From contig CAMDAL010000175.1 in the NCBI GenBank assembly GCA_945888565.1, positions 1 to 8,145 on the forward strand: DNA of 8,145 nucleotides, given 5' to 3'. The translations under genes were made by a program, and so were the position numbers. Below the pieces are notes generated by a model, which saw only the letters and a list, made by a program, of their open reading frames with translations, searched no databases and was not told where the DNA came from. This document shows, in pieces, positions 1-4,588 of the stretch. The stretch comes from Devosia equisanguinis (lineage in GTDB: Bacteria > Pseudomonadota > Alphaproteobacteria > Rhizobiales > Devosiaceae). Position 1 is the first letter of the stretch, and every line of letters begins with the position of its first letter.

Positions 1-96
1 GGACGAGGTGCGCGAATTCTTGTCGGGCCGCTGAAGCCGCAGCACCAACTCGATCAGTTGCTCTTTGCTGAGCTGCTGCAAATCACCTCTGTCCAT
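1..96 (-). CDS. IS66-family transposase, N-terminal 32 residues (partial)
   Basis: On the minus strand an ATG at 96-94 opens a frame that stays open to the left edge. The protein starts MDRGDLQQLSKEQLIELVLR, followed by LQRPDKNSRTSS. From memory, this LSKEQLIELVLRLQRP then K-x-SRTSS pattern matches the N-terminus of single-ORF IS66-type transposases (the group without separate TnpA and TnpB), in which it leads into a proline- and lysine-rich stretch. The catalytic DDE domain lies outside the window, so whether the transposase is intact cannot be judged. It is divergent to the adjacent regulator gene. The family call rests on a short stretch, but the match is distinctive. Confidence 0.75.
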   Translation of the reverse strand, partial: MDRGDLQQLSKEQLIELVLRLQRPDKNSRTSS

Positions 97-116
97 AGCC
101 CCAGAGATTCAGGGAT

Positions 117-143
117 TTACCCCGATGACAAGGGGGTGGGTAA
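117..143. repeat. Short inverted repeat at the IS end
   Basis: TTACCC at 117-122 is the exact reverse complement of GGGTAA at 138-143, and the flanking C and G runs (CCCC at 120-123, GGGGG at 132-136) could shift or extend the pairing. It lies between the proposed IS tip and the transposase start. It may be a transposase-binding subterminal repeat or an RNA hairpin that limits read-through into the transposase. Function is inference; the repeat itself is directly visible. Confidence 0.4.
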
Positions 144-1939
144 TTACAGCCGACCGCGTCTGGGAACAGAGCAGCGCCGAACAGGCCCTTACAAACCTGC
201 GGCAGACACTTCTGCACACACGTGAGCTGGAAGCAAAGTTCGGCTTCGAACTGTTCGATGCTGACGGGACGGAAATTGAGCTGAGTCGCGCAGTCACCCT
301 CGACCTGCGCGAAATTGGCCGCATCCGTGCCGTTACCGACGCGCAGGAACTCGAACGCCTGATCGGCCTCTATCGCGGCGATCTGCTGGAGGGTCTGGAC
401 GCGGTCGGCGAGGGTTTTGACCAGTGGCTCTCCATGGAGCGCACCCGGATCGAGGATCAGTTCGCTGCACAGGCGACCGAGGCGGCCCTGCGGATCGGCG
501 GTCGCGGCGGCCGCGCCGCACTGCAGCGACTTGCTGAGCGGTTGCCGTTTTCCGATGTTGTCGGCCGCGCCACCATCCAGCTTTACCTCGCCGAAGGCGA
601 TGCGGCAGGCGCCCGCAGCGCCCTCACAGCCTATCGCGGCCGCCTGATGCGCGGCCTGGGCGAAGAGCCCCCGGCGGAGATCTCCGATCTGCTTGACGGC
701 GGCGGCCATGCGCGCCCGGCCGAGCCGCGCAGCAAGGACTCGCCGCGCCGGCCCGATCTCAACGTTGAACAGAAGCCAGCTTTCGTCCCCCGTGTCGTCC
801 TGCTGCCACCGCTGCAGGAACACAAGAACGGCCTGCCCCGCCACCTGGCCCCGGCGCTGGTGGAAGATGTGACCATCGGCCTGTCGCGCCTGCGTTCGGT
901 TTCCGTCATCGCCCCGCACACCGCCTGGCAGCTCGATCCCTTCAGCGCCCTCGACGAGGTTCGTTCCCACCAGATCGACTACGCGGTCGAAAGCCGCGTG
1001 GCGCAGGACGTCACCGGCAGCCTGTCGCTCGCCGTCCGCCTCGTCCGCAGTTCCAGCCGCGAGATCGTCTGGGCCGACAAGTATGCCTTCAATCCCGCCG
1101 TGGCTGCCGCCCGCTACTGGGATTTCACCGGCGGCATTGCCCGCGCGCTGGCCGACTCGATCGAGACCGCCGAACTCGCCCGCGAGCGCACCGAGCGTGA
1201 CCCGGACGCTTACGGCCACTATCTCAACGGCCGCTACAACCTGCGTACCTTCGATCTGCCGAAGGTACGTCGCGGCCGTAATTCGCTGCGCCGGGCCCGC
1301 GAGATCGAACCCGAGCAGGCGACGATCGAAAGCGCTCTCGCCCGCACGTACGTCATCGAATGGGTGCTGCGCTCGGGTGCCGACAAGTCGTTGCTCGACC
1401 GGGCCAAGCTCCATGCCGAGCGCGCGGTCGCCATCGATCCGACGGACGGCACGGCCTATCGCGAGCTCGGCCGCGTCGCCCTGTTCGACCGCGACCTCGA
1501 CCAGAGCCTGAAACACATGAAGATGGCCGCCGAGTTGGCGCCACATCACGCCGACCTGCTGGCCGACTACGCCGATACGCTGGTGCACGACAGCAATTTC
1601 GGCGCCGCCGAGCAGAAGATCGACGAGGCCATCCGCCTCAACCCCGTGCCGCCCGACGAGTATTTGTGGACGCTCGGCGGCATCCACTTCTTCCGGGGAC
1701 GTTTCGAGGAAGCCCTCAACGCCCTCCACCAGATGCGTAACCAGGACCCTGCTCTCCGCCTGATGGCGGCAGCCGCTGCCATGGGCGGCCGCATGGACCT
1801 GGCGCGCAGATACCGGACGCGAGCCCTCGAGCTGCAGCCGGACTTCAGTGTCGCCCGATGGGCCTCGCGCATGCCGCAGCGAGACCCGGCGGATGTCGAT
1901 TTCTACGTCGAGGCCCTGCGACAGGCCGGTTTCAAGTAG
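125..1939 (+). CDS. BTAD/TPR SARP-like regulator, 5' end removed by an IS
   Basis: Residues are numbered from a TTG at 65; the ATG at 125 (residue 21) is the first ATG. Residues 1-28 are read from IS DNA, and native sequence begins at Ala29. Residues about 29-80 (RVWEQSSAEQALTNLRQTLL and following) match the second half of the winged helix of SARP-type regulators (the usual LLW-x5-EQA-x-x-NLRQ-L pattern). About 50 residues of the usual N-terminus are missing. Residues about 85-210 form a BTAD domain (LYRGDLLEGLD, FDQWLSMERTRIE). Residues about 240-345 resemble the TolB_N/FlgO-like domain of adenylate-cyclase-type TPR proteins (EDVTIGLSRLRSVSVIA, IVWADKY). Residues about 380-600 are TPR-like helices. 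It lies 30 nt upstream of the small protein-YcaO-TfuA genes and was probably their activator. With half the winged helix gone it is likely a functional pseudogene, although the rest of the frame is undamaged, which suggests a recent insertion. Confidence 0.8.
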   Translation: MTRGWVITADRVWEQSSAEQALTNLRQTLLHTRELEAKFGFELFDADGTEIELSRAVTLDLREIGRIRAVTDAQELERLIGLYRGDLLEGLDAVGEGFDQWLSMERTRIEDQFAAQATEAALRIGGRGGRAALQRLAERLPFSDVVGRATIQLYLAEGDAAGARSALTAYRGRLMRGLGEEPPAEISDLLDGGGHARPAEPRSKDSPRRPDLNVEQKPAFVPRVVLLPPLQEHKNGLPRHLAPALVEDVTIGLSRLRSVSVIAPHTAWQLDPFSALDEVRSHQIDYAVESRVAQDVTGSLSLAVRLVRSSSREIVWADKYAFNPAVAAARYWDFTGGIARALADSIETAELARERTERDPDAYGHYLNGRYNLRTFDLPKVRRGRNSLRRAREIEPEQATIESALARTYVIEWVLRSGADKSLLDRAKLHAERAVAIDPTDGTAYRELGRVALFDRDLDQSLKHMKMAAELAPHHADLLADYADTLVHDSNFGAAEQKIDEAIRLNPVPPDEYLWTLGGIHFFRGRFEEALNALHQMRNQDPALRLMAAAAAMGGRMDLARRYRTRALELQPDFSVARWASRMPQRDPADVDFYVEALRQAGFK

Positions 1940-1957
1940 CCACTCACTTCAACCCCC

Positions 1958-1963
1958 AGGAGA
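1958..1963 (+). promoter_or_regulatory. Ribosome binding site for the 72-residue protein
   Basis: AGGAGA lies with its GGAG core 7 nt before the ATG at 1970. It is the strongest Shine-Dalgarno sequence in the YcaO-TfuA unit, consistent with the small protein being made in larger amounts than the enzymes, as expected for a substrate peptide. Confidence 0.6.
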
Positions 1964-1969
1964 CGTTAC

Positions 1970-2188
1970 ATGCGCTATGTTATCATCGGTAAGAAAGACG
2001 ACGCCCAGCTGCTCGTGGTCGACACCCAGCTGATGACCGTGACCGCCCTCGACCAGTCGACGGTGCTCACCCCCGACCTGCAGAGCCAGCTCGCCGACGG
2101 CGGCACCCTGTTCCAGGGCATCGACATCGCAGTGGCCGCCGGCCAGCGCGACGATGCCAGCGCCGTCTGGCACTACCAGACCAAGTAA
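1970..2188 (+). CDS. Small 72-residue protein, candidate YcaO-TfuA substrate
   Basis: I do not recognise this as a named family. It starts at an ATG with a good ribosome binding site and ends in TAA, 25 nt before the YcaO start. It has no cysteine, signal peptide or membrane segment, and it is acidic. It reads as alternating beta-like stretches (RYVIIG, QLLVVD, TVTAL) with a Thr/Ser-rich middle (residues 19-34: T19, T23, T25, S30, T31, T34). The N- and C-terminal parts share a pattern: GKKDDA at residues 7-12 and GQRDDA at 58-63, each followed by a short hydrophobic stretch. The tail ends AVWHYQTK. Its place between regulator and YcaO, its size and its strong translation signal make it the natural candidate RiPP precursor. 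Lack of cysteine argues against thiazoline formation and leaves backbone thioamidation or Ser/Thr oxazoline formation. It could instead be an accessory or recognition protein. Confidence 0.75.
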   Translation: MRYVIIGKKDDAQLLVVDTQLMTVTALDQSTVLTPDLQSQLADGGTLFQGIDIAVAAGQRDDASAVWHYQTK

Positions 2189-2200
2189 CACCCCCCCTTT

Positions 2201-2204
2201 GGAG
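2201..2204 (+). promoter_or_regulatory. Ribosome binding site that favours the GTG start of YcaO
   Basis: GGAG here is 9 nt before the GTG at 2214, while the next candidate, the ATG at 2226, would be 21 nt away. The ATG at 2154 lies inside the preceding gene without a comparable site. This makes the GTG at 2214 the best start. A run of seven C (2191-2197) and TTT precede it. Confidence 0.55.
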
Positions 2205-2213
2205 CCAGCCATC

Positions 2214-3431
2214 GTGCTCCACGACATGGACAGAAGTCTGGCCATCCGGCCTGCGGCGGACGCGTCGCCGGCCAAGCCCCTCAGTCCCGCGGCGCTGCTG
2301 CGGGACTTGATCTCCCGATTTCCGCTGCTCGGCATCACCCGGCTCGCCAGCCAGACTGGGCTCGATCGCACCGGCATCCCCTGCTACGCCGCCATTCGCC
2401 CGAACTCGCTCACCATCGCCTCCCACCAAGGCAAGGGCGAGGATGATCTCGGCGCGAAGCTCTCCGCCGTCATGGAGGCCGCCGAGTACGCGGTGGCCGA
2501 GGCGCCCGAGACAACCTCGCACACCCTCAGCCTCGACGAAGCCCGTGCCGCCGGACTGGCAACGCTCGATGTGGCCAATCTGCTGCCGCGCGGCTTTGCC
2601 ATCGATCCTACCCTGCCGGTCCGCTGGGTCGAGGGGGCCGAATACCCTACAGGCAAGCCGATCCTCGTGCCCTACGATGCCGTGGTGCTCGGCGTCGCTC
2701 CCACCGCCTTCACCGCCATTTCGCAATCCACCAACGGCATTGCCGCCGGCATCAGCCCCGACCGCGCCCTGCTGCACGCCCTCTGCGAACTCATCGAACG
2801 CGACGCGGTCTGCCTCTGGGGTTTCAAGCCCGATGCCGCGGCTTTCGCCACCGCCGTGGCACCCGAGGCATTCGGCGATGCCGGCGTCGACCGCCTGGTT
2901 GCCCGCATCGCCCGCGCCGGCTATCGCATCCACCTCTTCGACCAGACCACCACTATCGGCGTGCCGGTGATCTACGCCGTGATGTTTCCGGCCGACGGCG
3001 CCGACAAGCACTTCGATGCCGCCAGCGGCGCGGCCTGCCACCCGGTGCCCGGCGTCGCGGCGCGCAAGGCCATCATCGAGGCGGCGCAGACCCAGGTCAC
3101 CAACATCGCCGGCGCCCGCGACGACATCGTCGATGCCGAATACGACACGGCCCTCAGCCGCAGCATCAAGGTGCTGACCGAAATCCGGCCGGGCGGCCGC
3201 CCTGCCCCCGAAGGTTTTACCGGCGACGACGACACGGCCGAATTCCTCGCCTTCGTCCGCCACGGTCTCGATCGCGCCGGCCTCAGGCGCATCGTCACCG
3301 TCCGCCTCGGCAGCGAGCGTCTTGGCATCGAGGTCGTGAAAGCCTTCGTTCCGGGCCTCGAGGATCGCCTCACCAACCGGCACTGGCGCCCCGGTTCACG
3401 CGCCGCCGCCGCCATGCTGGGTGCACTGTGA
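2214..3431 (+). CDS. YcaO-family ATP-dependent peptide-backbone-modifying enzyme
   Basis: YcaO proteins use ATP to activate a peptide-bond oxygen by phosphorylation, giving azolines when a Cys, Ser or Thr side chain attacks, or thioamides when sulfide is supplied. The 405-residue protein shows the family pattern. Residues 87-92 (MEAAEY) match the Glu-rich helix usually seen as A-x-E-AIER. Residues 172-179 (STNGIAAG) and 192-198 (ELIERDA) match the most conserved nucleotide/Mg-binding block. Residues 289-294 (EAAQTQ) and 300-304 (GARDD) match the next block, and KAFVPGLED (376-384) is the C-terminal core. The C-terminus ends AAAAMLGAL and lacks the PxPxP tail typical of many azoline-forming YcaOs. 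The start is a GTG chosen from its ribosome binding site. The stop overlaps the tfuA start by 4 nt (GTGA), implying translational coupling. Pairing with TfuA favours thioamidation over azoline formation; the target is inferred, not shown. Confidence 0.9.
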   Translation: MLHDMDRSLAIRPAADASPAKPLSPAALLRDLISRFPLLGITRLASQTGLDRTGIPCYAAIRPNSLTIASHQGKGEDDLGAKLSAVMEAAEYAVAEAPETTSHTLSLDEARAAGLATLDVANLLPRGFAIDPTLPVRWVEGAEYPTGKPILVPYDAVVLGVAPTAFTAISQSTNGIAAGISPDRALLHALCELIERDAVCLWGFKPDAAAFATAVAPEAFGDAGVDRLVARIARAGYRIHLFDQTTTIGVPVIYAVMFPADGADKHFDAASGAACHPVPGVAARKAIIEAAQTQVTNIAGARDDIVDAEYDTALSRSIKVLTEIRPGGRPAPEGFTGDDDTAEFLAFVRHGLDRAGLRRIVTVRLGSERLGIEVVKAFVPGLEDRLTNRHWRPGSRAAAAMLGAL

Positions 3432-4126
3432 AAATTCTGTTCGCCGGCCCCTCGCTGTTCGGCCAGACCGCCGACCTCACCGGCGTCGATCTCCGCCCCC
3501 CCGCCCGGCAAGGCGATATCTACCGCGCCGTCCGCGACGGCGCCGAGGCCATCGGCCTCATCGATGGCGTCTTCGGCTTCGTCCCCTCGGTCTGGCACAA
3601 GGAGATCCTGTTCGCGCTGAGCGAAGGAGTCCGCGTCCTCGGCGGCGCCTCGCTGGGTGCGTTGCGGGCCGCCGAGTGCCACACCTTCGGCATGGAGCCG
3701 GTGGGTGAGATCGCCCGCGCCTATGTCGATGGCGTCCGCTACGAGGATGCCGACGTTTGCCTGGCCCACTGCCCCGCCGAAATGAACTTCATGCCCCTGA
3801 GTGAACCGCTGGTCGATGTCGAGGCAAGTATAGCCAGATTACTGGACCTCGGCGCGGTCACCGGCGAACAGGCCTGGTCGTGGCTGGAAGGCGCCCGCGA
3901 CATCTATTTCGCCGACCGGACGGTCGAGGCCATGCTGCAACGCGCCAGCCTGCCCGCTCCCCTCGCCGACGCCTATCGCCTCCACCGGGTCGGCGTGAAG
4001 GCGCGGGATGCGCTGGAACTCGTCGATCAACTGCGCAAGCTCCCCGAACGCGCTGGCCAAGCACCCGACGGCTGGACCTTCCGGGCCTCCGACCCATGGC
4101 GCGCCTACCTCGCGACGGTGGCCTGA
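3428..4126 (+). CDS. TfuA-like protein, YcaO partner
   Basis: TfuA proteins are named from the trifolitoxin locus of Rhizobium. In thioamide-forming systems they partner YcaO, probably by delivering sulfide from a sulfur donor. The 232-residue protein has the full family layout: GPS at residues 7-9 after a short beta-strand, QGD at 28-30, IGLIDGVF at 42-49, HKEI at 57-60 and the hallmark GASLGALRAAE at 73-83. The N-terminal half is the conserved TfuA core; the C-terminal half is helical and less familiar. The start is a GTG inside the GTGA overlap with YcaO, so no separate ribosome binding site is needed. No ThiF-, ThiS- or rhodanese-like gene lies in the window, so the sulfur donor must be elsewhere. 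The family call is confident; the chemistry is by analogy. Confidence 0.92.
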   Translation: MKILFAGPSLFGQTADLTGVDLRPPARQGDIYRAVRDGAEAIGLIDGVFGFVPSVWHKEILFALSEGVRVLGGASLGALRAAECHTFGMEPVGEIARAYVDGVRYEDADVCLAHCPAEMNFMPLSEPLVDVEASIARLLDLGAVTGEQAWSWLEGARDIYFADRTVEAMLQRASLPAPLADAYRLHRVGVKARDALELVDQLRKLPERAGQAPDGWTFRASDPWRAYLATVA

Positions 4127-4129
4127 AGC

Positions 4130-4501
4130 ATGGCGTCGATCCCGGAGAGCACAGCAGCCTACCTCGCACCGCTGCCCGAAGCGCAACGCAAGGCGCTGCT
4201 GGACCTGCGCGACTGGATCATCGCCGCCGTGCCGCAGGCAGCGGAGTCTCTGAACTACGGCGTCCCTGCCTTCAAGCTCGATGGCCGGCCCTTGGTGTCC
4301 TTCGGCGCCGCCAAGAAGCACTGTGCCTTCTACGTCCAGAGCCCCGCGGTCAGCCTCGCCTTTGCCGAGCAACTCGCCGGCCTCGACACCTCTCCCGGTA
4401 CCGTCCGCTTCACGCCGGACAAGCCGCTGCCCCGTCGACTGGTGGAGGACCTGATCGCCGCCCGCATCGCCGAGAACGCCGGGCGGGCCAGGAAAAAATA
4501 G
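4130..4501 (+). CDS. DUF1801 (YdhG-like) small protein
   Basis: The 123-residue protein fits the DUF1801/YdhG-type fold. Marks are NYGVPAF at residues 42-48, VSFGAAKKHCAFY at 56-68 and TVRFTPDKPLP at 91-101 before a C-terminal helix with a basic tail (ARKK). A Bacillus relative is described as frataxin-like and possibly iron-binding, but the role of the family is poorly known and I would not assign one here. The ATG lies 3 nt after the tfuA stop with no clear ribosome binding site, suggesting coupling to the YcaO-TfuA transcript. The family is common in genomes without YcaO, so co-transcription does not show a shared pathway. An 87-nt gap separates it from the helicase. Confidence 0.85.
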   Translation: MASIPESTAAYLAPLPEAQRKALLDLRDWIIAAVPQAAESLNYGVPAFKLDGRPLVSFGAAKKHCAFYVQSPAVSLAFAEQLAGLDTSPGTVRFTPDKPLPRRLVEDLIAARIAENAGRARKK

Positions 4502-4534
4502 CTTCCGCCCGCGGCATCCCACTCGCTGATTTGC

Positions 4535-4549
4535 GAACAAAGCAGGAAT
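4535..4549 (+). promoter_or_regulatory. Candidate LexA operator upstream of the helicase
   Basis: GAAC (4535-4538), seven bases, then GAAT (4546-4549). The known alphaproteobacterial LexA box is GTTC-N7-GTTC, which on the other strand is GAAC-N7-GAAC, so this site has one mismatch. It lies in the 87-nt gap, about 40 nt before the helicase start, where a promoter would be expected, and the two genes behind it are repair genes. No convincing -35/-10 pair was found. A 15-bp degenerate match can arise by chance, so this is supported mainly by its position. Confidence 0.45.
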
Positions 4550-4560
4550 GGTGCTTCCTG
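4543..4560. repeat. 6-bp inverted repeat overlapping the LexA-like site
   Basis: CAGGAA (4543-4548) and TTCCTG (4555-4560) are exact inverted repeats separated by TGGTGC. The second arm continues as a direct repeat, TTCCTGA at 4555-4561 and again at 4565-4571. There is no T-tract and the stem is short, so it is not a convincing terminator. It could form a small hairpin in the helicase leader or be a second operator. Confidence 0.35.
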
Positions 4561-4588
4561 ATCCTTCCTGACGTCCGGATCGATTCGC

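Larger units (their letters stand above)
1..147 (-). mobile_element. Left-hand end of an IS66-family insertion sequence (partial)
   Basis: The element is called from the minus-strand transposase start at 96 and from the sequence beyond it. Read on the minus strand, the DNA from 147 inward begins GTAATTACCC; IS66-family terminal repeats are known to begin with GTAA, so I place the outer tip at 147. From 149 onward the plus strand reads as regulator coding sequence, which agrees with that junction. A second GTAA lies further in (120 down to 117), so the boundary is not proven. IS66 elements usually make 8-bp target duplications; if 147 is right, AGCCGACC (148-155) should recur beyond the other end, outside this window. 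The far terminal repeat cannot be seen. Confidence 0.65.

Noticed and set aside
83..1729. 548-codon minus-strand frame opposite the regulator
   Set aside because: It is antisense to a recognisable BTAD/TPR protein and shows no family motif.
1970..2188. The 72-residue protein as a ThiS/MoaD-type sulfur carrier for TfuA
   Set aside because: The size fits, but the C-terminus is QTK rather than the required Gly-Gly, and no ThiF-like activating enzyme is nearby.
2154..2213. Upstream ATG at 2154 as the YcaO start
   Set aside because: It would overlap the small protein gene by 35 nt and lacks a ribosome binding site, while GGAG is correctly spaced for the GTG at 2214.
2067..3383. 438-codon minus-strand frame opposite YcaO
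   Set aside because: It is antisense to a clear YcaO with intact motifs; its low-complexity Gly/Ala/Asp/Arg content gives no recognisable domain.
4543..4571. Rho-independent terminator between DUF1801 and the helicase
   Set aside because: The inverted repeat has only a 6-bp stem and no T-tract follows.
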